A stretch of DNA of 38,736 nt, from assembly GCA_022013685.1 (NCBI GenBank), contig JAKLPV010000138.1:1-38736 (forward strand), given 5' to 3'. A program made the position numbers and the translations under genes. The notes under the pieces were generated by a model that searched no databases, had not been told where the DNA came from, and worked only from the letters and a program-made list of their open reading frames with translations. Of this stretch, positions 8,442-16,384 are shown in pieces (position 1 is the first letter of the stretch; every line of letters starts with the position of its first letter). Source of the stretch: Anaerolineae bacterium (GTDB taxonomy: Bacteria > Chloroflexota > Anaerolineae > Anaerolineales > Villigracilaceae).

Positions 8442-9875
8442 CTATGGGTTGACTTGATATTTTTCGACCATCTTCTGGTTGGTGGTCACATAGAGCTTAC
8501 CCTGGTCATCGAAAGCCAGGTTATAAGCGGCATATTTCACCTTAATTACGTCAATGTAGCGTCCATCGTTTCCAAAAACCTGAATTCCGCTGATATCGCT
8601 GACAAAAACCCGTCCCTGGCCATCCACTTCGATCGCCATCGGGGCGCGGAATTGACCGCTTTCATCGCCATCACTGCCAAAACGGTTGATAAACTTGCCA
8701 TCTGAATTGAAAATAAAGACAGCCGTGTTAAACCGGCCCAACAGGTAAACATTGCCGATGCCATCCACCGCAATTTTAGCACTCAATTCCGAATCACCTG
8801 AAACAGTGGAAACGGCAGCTTCCACAGCGCCGGTCACCTGTCCGTCAGCAGACAGCCAAACAATGTCCTCGCCATTGGCAATCGTTACCAACGAGCCGTC
8901 CGGGGCGATGTCAATATCTTCAAAACGATACTCATCATTTTCAATGACCTCCAGCGGAGAGCCAGTGCTGTCAAATTTCAAGATTTTGCCAAAGACCGGG
9001 ACAAAAACCGTTCCATCGCGGCCAACCGCCAGATCACCAAAATAGGGGTCGGTAAGTTCCTCAGGGATGATCCACTGGGTGATAAATTTTCCCTGCGCGT
9101 CGAAAACCTGCACGCGGCCATCATCATAATTTGCGGCATAAATCTGCCCATTGACGGGGTTGACCCCGATCGCGCGCACATCCCCAAACAGTCCGGGGCC
9201 GGTCCCCTCGCCGCCAAAAGCCAGCTCTTGCGAAGCAAAACCGGAAACCAGTGACGGGTCAAGGCCAGGGATCAACGTCAGTTCAAGGCCGGGAATGTTG
9301 ACCGGGATCATCTCCTCAAAGCTGTTGGCGGCCGCCAGTGCCCCGGCCAGGGCAATTCCCACCGGGACAAGGACGCCGGCCAGGATGCCCAGCACCAGGA
9401 TCGTCACCAGGCAGCCCACCCAACGCCCGACCTGCTGGGATGACTTGGCATCCAGCGTCTGGACGTGGATACCTGGCCCGGTCGCCATCCTGACCTGCGA
9501 CATGACATCCGCGGCGGTCATGCCCATCCCAGCCAGGGTGATGGGCTGCCCGATCGAAAGTTTTTCAACCGCCTGGCGGGCCGAAACATCATCGCTGCCG
9601 GTAATTTCGCGGTAAATCGCGACTGCTCTTTCGGTTTGGCCGGCTTCGGCCAGGTCTTTGACTTCCTTGATGCGCCGGGCCTGGTTGATCAGGCTGCCCA
9701 TGTCGCCAGCTCCGCTCAGGGTGAAATTGCTGGGCTTGGAAGAAAAAGATGGCCTGGAACGCAAATTCTCAGGGACAATCACCGAACTGCTGCAATACGG
9801 GCAGCGGATGATCGGGTCGCTGCCCTGATAATCCAAAGGCGCGCCACAACTTGGACAATTAAACGTTTGGGACAT
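8442..9875 (-). CDS. Zinc-ribbon membrane protein with NHL-type beta-propeller
   Basis: 477 residues. A zinc ribbon (C7, C10, C25, C28), an L7/L12-like helical module (about 62-110; ERAVAIYREITGSDDVSARQ), a transmembrane segment (about 153-184) and an extracellular NHL-like propeller (about 210-475) come in that order. The propeller shows repeated strands such as FRAPMAIEVDGQGRVFVSD and VQVFDAQGKFITQW. NHL propellers bind proteins, glycans or RNA; the extracellular placement here suggests a binding or sensing role. A strong Shine-Dalgarno sequence (GAGGAGAG) precedes the ATG. It is the first gene of a two-gene unit with the smaller zinc-ribbon protein. Confidence 0.85.
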   Translation of the reverse strand: MSQTFNCPSCGAPLDYQGSDPIIRCPYCSSSVIVPENLRSRPSFSSKPSNFTLSGAGDMGSLINQARRIKEVKDLAEAGQTERAVAIYREITGSDDVSARQAVEKLSIGQPITLAGMGMTAADVMSQVRMATGPGIHVQTLDAKSSQQVGRWVGCLVTILVLGILAGVLVPVGIALAGALAAANSFEEMIPVNIPGLELTLIPGLDPSLVSGFASQELAFGGEGTGPGLFGDVRAIGVNPVNGQIYAANYDDGRVQVFDAQGKFITQWIIPEELTDPYFGDLAVGRDGTVFVPVFGKILKFDSTGSPLEVIENDEYRFEDIDIAPDGSLVTIANGEDIVWLSADGQVTGAVEAAVSTVSGDSELSAKIAVDGIGNVYLLGRFNTAVFIFNSDGKFINRFGSDGDESGQFRAPMAIEVDGQGRVFVSDISGIQVFGNDGRYIDVIKVKYAAYNLAFDDQGKLYVTTNQKMVEKYQVNP

Positions 9876-9955
9876 TTCTCTCTCCTCGATTTACCAATAT
9901 AACCATTTTAGACTGTTTTTGGCGAAATTCAACCCGCAAAATTTTCACAGACCGA

Positions 9956-10840
9956 TCACAAACTCAGCTCGCCGCGCAGGACAACCACCGCTCCACCGCC
10001 AACTTTAACCGTTTCGATGGCCTCGCGCGGGCCGACAACTTCGACAAAGCCGATGCCGGGGCGCTGCATCCAATGTCCCTGCTCGGCCAGGAAGCTGGGC
10101 GAGGCCAGCAGGCCGTAATGCCACAGGTAAGCCGCCATGCCGCCCGTGGCGGAGCCAGTGAACGGGTCTTCGGCAATATCCGGCAGCAGGGCAAAGTGCC
10201 GGGCAAAGGTTTGTCCGCGCTCGATGCCTTGCAGGCAAAACGGGTGAACGCTGAAAAAATCCCCGCTTTGGCGCAGCTTGGAAAATTTCTGCATATCGAC
10301 CTGCGCCCTTCGCAGGGCATCCTGGCCATTGAGCGGAATAAACAACTGGGGCGTGCCCGTGCTGACGGTCTGGATACAGGCTCCGGGGAGCAGGTCCGCG
10401 GGAGAAAGGCCAAAAGCAGGCAGCGCTTCTTCGGGAGAATAAATCCGCAAAAATTGGGGCTTGCGCTGGCTCATCACCACCCGTTCAACTTTGCCACTTT
10501 TGGCGAAAATTTCCACGTCGATGGGGCCGTCGCGCAGCTCGAGCGGGATTTTGAGATAGGAATCAACCTTAAGCCGCCCAGTTTCGACCAACGCAAAAAC
10601 GGTGGCGATGGTTGGGTGACCCGCCAGGGGAATTTCTTCAGCCGGCGTAAAATAACGCGCGCGAAAATGTCCATCCGGTTTTTGCCAGACAAAGGCGGTT
10701 TCGCTCAGGTTCATCTCACGGGCAATCGCCAGCATGGTTTCGGCAGACAGATCTGAACAATCGAACAGGATGGCGCACGGATTTCCGCCCAGGGGGCGGT
10801 CGGTGAAGGCGTCCACTTGCATGAAAGGATAGGTGGGCAT
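9956..10840 (-). CDS. PhzF-family epimerase/isomerase-like protein
   Basis: 294 residues, the normal length for the PhzF/YddE family of diaminopimelate-epimerase-like enzymes. Conserved elements are QVDAFTDRPLGGNPCAI (8-24), MNLSETAFV with the catalytic Glu47, AGHPTIAT (73-80) and DPFTGSATGG (225-234). PhzF itself isomerises a phenazine precursor, but no phenazine genes are present, so the substrate here is unknown. It starts 4 nt after the stop of the HD-GYP gene, and the two are probably co-transcribed. Confidence 0.92.
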   Translation of the reverse strand: MPTYPFMQVDAFTDRPLGGNPCAILFDCSDLSAETMLAIAREMNLSETAFVWQKPDGHFRARYFTPAEEIPLAGHPTIATVFALVETGRLKVDSYLKIPLELRDGPIDVEIFAKSGKVERVVMSQRKPQFLRIYSPEEALPAFGLSPADLLPGACIQTVSTGTPQLFIPLNGQDALRRAQVDMQKFSKLRQSGDFFSVHPFCLQGIERGQTFARHFALLPDIAEDPFTGSATGGMAAYLWHYGLLASPSFLAEQGHWMQRPGIGFVEVVGPREAIETVKVGGGAVVVLRGELSL

Positions 10841-10844
10841 GAGC

Positions 10845-11972
10845 TTACTCCAAACGAAATGATGGTTGGCTTTGAATCAACTCAGTAAAAGCAATGATAA
10901 CCCTGGGGTCAAATTGTTTTCCTGATTCGTTTTGCAGGTAGGCCAGCGTTTTTTGGGGCGACCAGGCCTGCCGATAAGGACGCGTGGAGGTCAGGGCATC
11001 CCAGGCATCGACCACTGCAAAAACGCGCGCATAAAGCGGGATATTCTCACCTGAAAGTCGGTTGGGATAACCGCTGCCATCCCAACGCTCATGATGAAAA
11101 TAAGGAACATCCAATGCCGGGCCAAGAAAGGGGACTTTGGCCAGGTAAGTTCGCGCATACTCGGGATGTTTGCGCATGATCTGCCACTCTGCTTCGGTGA
11201 GCGGGCCGGGCTTATGCAGGATGGAATCGGGGATGGCCATTTTCCCGATGTCGTGCAGTAATACGCCGCGACGTAAATGGATCATATCCCTTTCCGAAAA
11301 TTTCATCTTACGCGCCAGCAACATGGTCAATTCGCACACACGGGCAGAATGTCCCTGGGTCTCCGAGTCGCGCATTTCCAGGGCGGTTGCCCAACCCTGA
11401 ATGGTTTCATCGTATGCGACAACCAGTTCGCTGATGGTTTGATTAAGCATAGAAGAAATATAGTATGAACCACCCGCCAGTACGGGCAAAACCAGGCTGG
11501 CAAACTGATCAAAAAAAATATCCCCCGTATAAGTCAGGTAAACCACGAAATAGAAAGCCAGGGTCAGGGCCATAAACAAAAACGATGCCAGGGGATGGAT
11601 CAAAAAACTGGACAACGCTATTGGCAGGGTAACCAGAACCAGGGAAGATGTTAAATTACTGGGTGAATACGATTGGTAGATAACCGCCAGAACCAAAAAC
11701 AAAATTCCCCAGGCTGAAAAATTCACCCATCCGCGGCTGTTCGCCCACAGAAAAAAAGACAGGATGGCAAGCGCAACCAGGTCGGCGATAATATTTTGCA
11801 GATGCCATGGGTTTTCCGGGTCAACATACCGCTCTATCAGGTTGATGATCAATAAAAAGAAAGTGATCCAAATGCAGATCTGCAGGAAAACATCCAATAG
11901 TTTTTGGCGGTATTCCAGGAAAACATACTTCTGATAATTTATGACATATTTGGCAGGGCTGTTTATATTCAT
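10845..11972 (-). CDS. Membrane-anchored HD-GYP domain phosphodiesterase
   Basis: 375 residues. Five to six hydrophobic helices (about 27-175) are followed by an HD-GYP domain (about 190-360). The metal-binding HD pair is H240-D241 (LLHDIGKMAIPD), and the HHERWDGSGYP motif (293-303) is complete. HD-GYP enzymes hydrolyse cyclic di-GMP, and the motif completeness suggests activity. No PAS or receiver domain is present, so the signal probably enters through the membrane part. A promoter (TTGAAA, 18 nt, TATAAT) lies 39 nt before the ATG. Confidence 0.9.
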   Translation of the reverse strand: MNINSPAKYVINYQKYVFLEYRQKLLDVFLQICIWITFFLLIINLIERYVDPENPWHLQNIIADLVALAILSFFLWANSRGWVNFSAWGILFLVLAVIYQSYSPSNLTSSLVLVTLPIALSSFLIHPLASFLFMALTLAFYFVVYLTYTGDIFFDQFASLVLPVLAGGSYYISSMLNQTISELVVAYDETIQGWATALEMRDSETQGHSARVCELTMLLARKMKFSERDMIHLRRGVLLHDIGKMAIPDSILHKPGPLTEAEWQIMRKHPEYARTYLAKVPFLGPALDVPYFHHERWDGSGYPNRLSGENIPLYARVFAVVDAWDALTSTRPYRQAWSPQKTLAYLQNESGKQFDPRVIIAFTELIQSQPSFRLE

Positions 11973-12011
11973 GGCAACGCATGGACTGGAATGTGAAACC
12001 CTTCTCGTTTC

Positions 12012-12041
12012 ATTATAGCTTTATCACCACCCGTATTTCAA
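12012..12041 (-). promoter_or_regulatory. Promoter of the HD-GYP/PhzF unit
   Basis: On the minus strand TTGAAA (12041-12036), an 18-nt spacer and TATAAT (12017-12012) match the housekeeping sigma consensus closely. It sits between the lysS terminator and the HD-GYP start codon, leaving a leader of about 30 nt. Confidence 0.65.
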
Positions 12042-12044
12042 TAA

Positions 12045-12079
12045 ACAAAAGCGCCGTTACACATTTTGTGTAACGGCGC
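12045..12079 (-). terminator. Intrinsic terminator of lysS
   Basis: A perfect 12-bp GC-rich stem (12051-12062 with 12068-12079) and a 5-nt loop are followed on the minus strand by TTTTGTTTATT. It lies 18 nt after the lysS stop codon. Confidence 0.92.
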
Positions 12080-12097
12080 AAGGGAGAATGCGGAATG

Positions 12098-13645
12098 CTA
12101 TTCGTTGCGCAAGGCCGGGAAGAGCAAAACCTCGCGGATGGAGCGCTTGTTGGTCAAGAGCATGGCCAGTCGGTCGACGCCCATACCGAAACCGCCGTTG
12201 GGGGGCATGCCATAGCGCATGGCGCGCAGGTAATCCTCGTCCATCGGATGTTTTTCTTCTTCCTCGTCGGTGTAGTCGCGGCCCATCTCGATGAAACGCT
12301 GTTCCTGATCGAGTGGGTCGTTCAGCTCGGTGAAGGCGTTGCACAGCTCGAAACCGGCGGCGTAGCCCTCGAAGCGCTCCACCGTCAGCGGGTCGCCGGG
12401 TTTGGATTTGGCCAGGGGCGAAATATCGCGCGGGTAGTCGTAGAGGAAAGTCGGCTGGATCAAGGTCGGTTCGAGGAACTCACCGACCAGGAAATCGATC
12501 AGTTTGCCGCGCGCAGCGTGCGGGTCGGGGGTTTTGCCCGGGTGTTTGCTCACGATCGCCTGGAACAGCGATTCAGCCGTCGGGTAGTCGGCAATGTCGA
12601 TGCCGCTCGTTTCGATGATTCCCTGTCGCATCTGGACTCGCTTCCAGGGGGCGGAAAAGTCCAGTTCATAACGCGTATTTTCATCTTTGTCGAAAACGAA
12701 TTTGCGGCTGCCAAAGACCGTATCGCAAACATGGGCGATCATTTGCTCGGTCAGTTCCATCACCTGCAAATAATCGGCGTAGGCCCAGTAGAATTCGAGC
12801 TGGGTAAATTCGGGATTGTGCTTGAAGGAGACGCCCTCGTTGCGGAAATCGCGGCCGATCTCGTAAACGCGCTCGAAGTTGCCAACCAGCAGGCGTTTGA
12901 GATACAGTTCGAAGGAAATGCGAAGGTACATATCCTGCTCAAGTTCGTTGTGGTGGGTGGTGAATGGACGCGCCGCCGCGCCGCCATAGAGCGGCTGCAG
13001 GATGGGGGTTTCGACCTCGAGGAAATCGTGGCCGTCCAGGAAATTGCGGATGGATTTGATGACCGCCGCCCGTTTGCGGAAGGTTTCGCGCACATCGGGG
13101 TTGACCGCCAAATCGGCGTAGCGCTGGCGGGCGCGCAGTTCGGGGTCTTCAAGCGCGGCGTGCCGCAGGACGCTGCCGTCCTCGAGGGTTTCGTCTTTAT
13201 CAGCAGGCAGGGGAGAAACAGCCTTGGCCAGCATCTGAAAATCATGCACCTGCAAGGTCGCTTCGCCGGTGCGGGTGCGCATCATGAGGCCCGAAGCCTG
13301 GATAAAATCTCCCAGGTCGAACATCTTGTTGAAGAAATCCACTTTTTCCTGGCCAAGTTCATTGACACGCAGGAAAAGCTGGATCTTGCCGCTCCCATCT
13401 TCGATGTGGGTAAAGACCAGCTTGCCCATCGGGCGGGTGGCGCGGATGCGCCCGGTCAGGGTAGCCTTGACCTCGGCGGCGGGCTGGCCCTCAGGCGCAG
13501 CGGATTCGGCTGCGGTCAGCGCGGCGATGGCCTGCTGGCTGGTGTGACTGCGCTCGGCGCGGGTCGGATACGGCTCGATGCCCTCGGCGCGCAATTCTTC
13601 GATCTTTTGAACACGGATTTTTTCAAGATGAGTGTATTCGGTCAT
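12098..13645 (-). CDS. lysS: Lysyl-tRNA synthetase, class II
   Basis: 515 residues, slightly longer than typical bacterial LysRS (about 500). It has an N-terminal OB-fold anticodon-binding domain (about 60-165; LTGRIRATRPMGKLVFTHI). The class II catalytic core contains motif 2 (FRNEGVSFKHNPEFTQLEFY) and motif 3 (GGFGMGVDRLAMLL, starting at 484). It charges tRNA-Lys with lysine. It lies downstream of greA on the same strand, with 89 nt between them that contain a terminator-like hairpin. A clear terminator follows it. Confidence 0.97.
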   Translation of the reverse strand: MTEYTHLEKIRVQKIEELRAEGIEPYPTRAERSHTSQQAIAALTAAESAAPEGQPAAEVKATLTGRIRATRPMGKLVFTHIEDGSGKIQLFLRVNELGQEKVDFFNKMFDLGDFIQASGLMMRTRTGEATLQVHDFQMLAKAVSPLPADKDETLEDGSVLRHAALEDPELRARQRYADLAVNPDVRETFRKRAAVIKSIRNFLDGHDFLEVETPILQPLYGGAAARPFTTHHNELEQDMYLRISFELYLKRLLVGNFERVYEIGRDFRNEGVSFKHNPEFTQLEFYWAYADYLQVMELTEQMIAHVCDTVFGSRKFVFDKDENTRYELDFSAPWKRVQMRQGIIETSGIDIADYPTAESLFQAIVSKHPGKTPDPHAARGKLIDFLVGEFLEPTLIQPTFLYDYPRDISPLAKSKPGDPLTVERFEGYAAGFELCNAFTELNDPLDQEQRFIEMGRDYTDEEEEKHPMDEDYLRAMRYGMPPNGGFGMGVDRLAMLLTNKRSIREVLLFPALRNE

Positions 13646-13663
13646 AACTGTTCCTCTGGTAAC

Positions 13664-13714
13664 AAAAAGCCCCGCGCCGAAAGGCCCTGCATTCGCAGAG
13701 CCCGCGCAGGGCTT
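13664..13714 (-). terminator. Terminator-like hairpin between greA and lysS
   Basis: On the minus strand an 11-position stem with one mismatch (13704-13714 with 13667-13677) closes a structured loop and is followed by TTTTT. It lies between the greA stop and the lysS ATG, so it either ends the greA message or acts as a partial terminator or attenuator before lysS. An inner GCCCTGC/GCAGGGC pairing could form an alternative fold. Confidence 0.6.
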
Positions 13715-13734
13715 GGGTTGACTGCCCTGGTCTT

Positions 13735-14196
13735 CTAGGTGGTCTTAAGTAATTTGACTTTAAATGATCCGCCCGGCGCCTCGACAACCACAACATCATT
13801 CGGACGGCGGTGGAGCAGGGCTTTGCCAAGCGGCGACTCGTTGGAAATTTTGCCGGCGCGCGGGTCGGCCTCGGCTGCCCCAACGATGACATATTCTTCG
13901 GGTTCATCTTCATCAATTTGAACGAGAACAGTATCGCCAACATCCACCGATGAGGGGTCATGCTGGCCTTCGATCAGATGAGCGGTGGCAAGCAAAATAT
14001 CAAGTTCTTGAATACGGCCTTCAACAAAAGCCTGTTCGTTCTTGGCCGCTTCATATTCAGCATTTTCAATCAGTTCCCCGCCCTCCATGGCTTCATGCAA
14101 GCGTTCGGCAACTTCCTGGCGCTTGGCGGTGCGCAGGTAATCGAGCTCATCCTGGAGTTTTTGGAAACCTTCTTTAGTTAAGTAAGTGACAGCCAT
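13735..14196 (-). CDS. greA: Transcription elongation factor GreA
   Basis: 153 residues, close to the usual 158. The N-terminal coiled coil (about 10-75; LTKEGFQKLQDELDYLRTAK, with ENAEYEAAKNEQAFVEGRI at the tip region) carries the acidic tip residues (EYEAAKNEQ) that stimulate RNA cleavage in stalled RNA polymerase. The FKBP-like C-terminal domain (about 80-150) ends SPLGKALLHRRPNDVVVVEAP. The start codon has AGGGAA upstream. A 9-bp hairpin lies in its leader at 14221-14246. Confidence 0.96.
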   Translation of the reverse strand: MAVTYLTKEGFQKLQDELDYLRTAKRQEVAERLHEAMEGGELIENAEYEAAKNEQAFVEGRIQELDILLATAHLIEGQHDPSSVDVGDTVLVQIDEDEPEEYVIVGAAEADPRAGKISNESPLGKALLHRRPNDVVVVEAPGGSFKVKLLKTT

Positions 14197-14220
14197 AAAC
14201 GTTCCCTGTCTATAAGATAT

Positions 14221-14246
14221 GTTGCATCCTCAAAAAGGGATGCAAC
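14221..14246 (-). promoter_or_regulatory. Hairpin in the greA leader
   Basis: A 9-bp perfect stem (14221-14229 with 14238-14246) and an 8-nt loop lie 25 nt upstream of the greA ATG. On the minus strand the loop contains CTTTTTG and the stem is followed by ATATCTTATAG, not a T run. It may stabilise the 5' end or be a weak terminator of the upstream PIG-L unit. Confidence 0.4.
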
Positions 14247-14316
14247 GTGAAAGTTACACGAAATATATTGAGATGTGCGCTAAATATATCACGATTTTTG
14301 TGCGAAATCAAGCACT

Positions 14317-15096
14317 TTAGGCCGTTTGCTCACGTTCCCACAGGCGCAAGGCATCAAATTTCTGGGCGTATTCACGGATTTTCTGGCGCATATCGGCTTC
14401 ATCATCAAACAAAATGCTGATCTGCGATTTGTGCGCCGCGATACTTTCCTGCCAGGCTTGCAACCCCTCAGCTGAAACATAGAAGTTTTTCGCCACCAGA
14501 CCCTGCGCCTTTTCGGGCAGGTACTCAGGTTCCCTGAAAAAATAGGGAATATCGGCATAATACCAGAGCGGCCTGCCCAGGCGCTCAAGCGCGGCGCGCA
14601 CAACCAAATGGTCAACATGCCCGCCAAGCGTCAGCGGGCAAACCAGCACGTCGTACTGATTGATCCTGGCAGAGAGCAGGTTAACAATCTCGTCGATCAC
14701 GGCCTGGTCACGCGGGTTTTGACCATCAAAAATTCCCTGCGGGTAGAGCAGCGACCCGGTCTGGCTGCGACGGTAGATGCAATCGGGCACGGGAAAATGC
14801 ACCGCCAGCGCCCCCACCCTGCGGCAGGCATTCTGGTCTTCGATACGGCGCAAGGCCACCGTCTCGCGGGCATTGCCCGTCTGCCAGGATTCGTGCATGG
14901 CCTGGGCAAACGGTGAAAGCTGCCCGGATGGCGCATCACCGGCGCAAATCGTCCAAATCTCGACCGGAATGCCAGTGTGGGTCTGTTCCCAAATCAGGCC
15001 GCCGCACGAGAGAACTGCATCGTCAAAGTGGGGGGAAATATAAATCCAGCGCATAATATGAGGCTGAGTATATGAAAATTTCTCGTTGGTATCCAT
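14317..15096 (-). CDS. PIG-L family deacetylase
   Basis: 259 residues from the ATG at 15096; the longer open frame upstream overlaps the preceding gene and carries no family motif. The N-terminal SPHFDDAVLSCGG (21-33) is the PHxDD zinc site, and GGHVDH (158-163) supplies the third ligand, so the site is likely H23, D26 and H163 with D25 as base. Family members remove N-acetyl groups from GlcNAc-type sugars, as in GlcNAc-PI, mycothiol or bacillithiol precursors, and lincosamide or teicoplanin pathways. The substrate here is unknown. It is the last gene of a three-gene unit, 22 nt after the phosphoesterase. Confidence 0.88.
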   Translation of the reverse strand: MDTNEKFSYTQPHIMRWIYISPHFDDAVLSCGGLIWEQTHTGIPVEIWTICAGDAPSGQLSPFAQAMHESWQTGNARETVALRRIEDQNACRRVGALAVHFPVPDCIYRRSQTGSLLYPQGIFDGQNPRDQAVIDEIVNLLSARINQYDVLVCPLTLGGHVDHLVVRAALERLGRPLWYYADIPYFFREPEYLPEKAQGLVAKNFYVSAEGLQAWQESIAAHKSQISILFDDEADMRQKIREYAQKFDALRLWEREQTA

Positions 15097-15118
15097 AGCA
15101 GTTCCGTGACAGGATGAT

Positions 15119-16384
15119 TTAGTATTCAGGGCCAGCATCCGACAATACCTGGCGGGCCAGGGCTTGCAACTGGCCGGTCTCAGCATCGTCGAGGTGAAGG
15201 CTTTTCCAATAGATATCGAGCAGTTCAAGCGAGGTCAGGGCTGCGATCGACTGGTCGGCGAGCAGGCGCACACGCGAATCGATTTGCGGACGTTTGACCA
15301 GGTGAAATTCGAGGGCGGATCTGGCATGCTCGCGCAACGCGGATTCGTCGAGCAGTTTTTCCAGATCACGTGGATATTCGATCACCAGGCGCACGATCGC
15401 GCCGGACATTTTATCTGCTTCCGGCAAAGCGGCGATCAGCCGCTCTGTCAGTTTTTCCCCCGACTGCACGCGGACAAATTTATCCACAAAGGGCCGCACC
15501 CCTGCCAGTTTTCGCCAGTGGACGGTTGTCTTGCCCTTTTCGATCTCGGCAATGACGAAGAATTTATCGTCGGCAACTTCGCCAAAATCGACCCGCTCGA
15601 TCGAGCCAGGATAAATGACCGGCGGATGGCTGTAAGGGGTCTTGTCCTTGCGGTATGGGCCGGGGCCGTTTAAATTCTGCGGCTTGTGGATGTGCCCCAG
15701 GGCGACATAATCCAGTTTCGGATTTTTGACCATCGAACCCGAAAGCACCAGGTCATTGCCAAGCATGACCATGCGTTCGCCGCCATAGACCGCTCCCTGC
15801 ACCGAGGCGTGAGCGGTCAGGATCAGCGGCAGGGATGGGTCAGCTTTTTCGAGATATTCTTCAAAAAGTTGGGTCAGGCGCGTTTCGAGTTGGGTGTAAA
15901 TTTCGGCGCTGTCGTCGGCATCAGAATCCAGGGCCGCCATCAAGCCGGAGCGCGAGACCCAGGGCAGACCGATCACCTGCACCGGCAGTCCGCCCAAATC
16001 CTGCGGGCCGAGCAACTGCGGCTTTGAGATGACGCGCACCTGCGGCACATTCAACGTCTCGAACTCCTGAATGGCGTGAGCGCGGCCGATTGCCGGGGAA
16101 AGATCGTGGTTGCCGACCAGCAAAATGGTCGGGATGCCCGCCTGCGAGAGACGCATGATGCGTTTTCCCCACTCACGCTGGAAGGTGGGCGCGGGACTGC
16201 GGTCTTTGTAGGCATCCCCCGCAAAGATGACCAGGTCCACCTTTTCTGCAATGGCCGCATCGACAATCGCATCGAGCGATTTGAGAAAATCGAGCACGCG
16301 CACCGGTAAACCACTCTGCGGATCATGGCGGCCATAATTGGCCATATCAATATGGGCGTCGGCAAAATGGAGCAGGCGGATCAT
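15119..16384 (-). CDS. SbcD/Mre11-like metallophosphoesterase
   Basis: 421 residues from the ATG at 16384, which overlaps the upstream stop as ATGA and begins exactly at the family's first strand (MIRLLHFADAHID). Metallophosphoesterase motifs are complete: DAH (D9, H11), FAGDAYKDR (D57), LVGNHDLS (N92, H93), TAHAS, and LGHIHKP. The layout matches the DNA-repair exonuclease SbcD/Mre11 subunit, about 400 residues with a C-terminal capping part. No SbcC/Rad50 ATPase gene lies next to it, so its partner must be elsewhere or it works alone. The neighbours, a surface peptidase and a deacetylase, do not suggest DNA repair. Confidence 0.85.
   Translation of the reverse strand: MIRLLHFADAHIDMANYGRHDPQSGLPVRVLDFLKSLDAIVDAAIAEKVDLVIFAGDAYKDRSPAPTFQREWGKRIMRLSQAGIPTILLVGNHDLSPAIGRAHAIQEFETLNVPQVRVISKPQLLGPQDLGGLPVQVIGLPWVSRSGLMAALDSDADDSAEIYTQLETRLTQLFEEYLEKADPSLPLILTAHASVQGAVYGGERMVMLGNDLVLSGSMVKNPKLDYVALGHIHKPQNLNGPGPYRKDKTPYSHPPVIYPGSIERVDFGEVADDKFFVIAEIEKGKTTVHWRKLAGVRPFVDKFVRVQSGEKLTERLIAALPEADKMSGAIVRLVIEYPRDLEKLLDESALREHARSALEFHLVKRPQIDSRVRLLADQSIAALTSLELLDIYWKSLHLDDAETGQLQALARQVLSDAGPEY

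Noticed and set aside
9956..10840. Phenazine biosynthesis locus
   Set aside because: Only a PhzF-family protein is present; this family is broad and no other phenazine genes are nearby.
13646..13734. T-box riboswitch before lysS
   Set aside because: No specifier-loop structure and no T-box sequence; the gap is only 89 nt.
12095..13738. 547-codon open frame on the plus strand across lysS
   Set aside because: It mirrors lysS on the opposite strand, has low-complexity, Val/Gly-rich translation with no family motif, and lysS is certain from its class II motifs.
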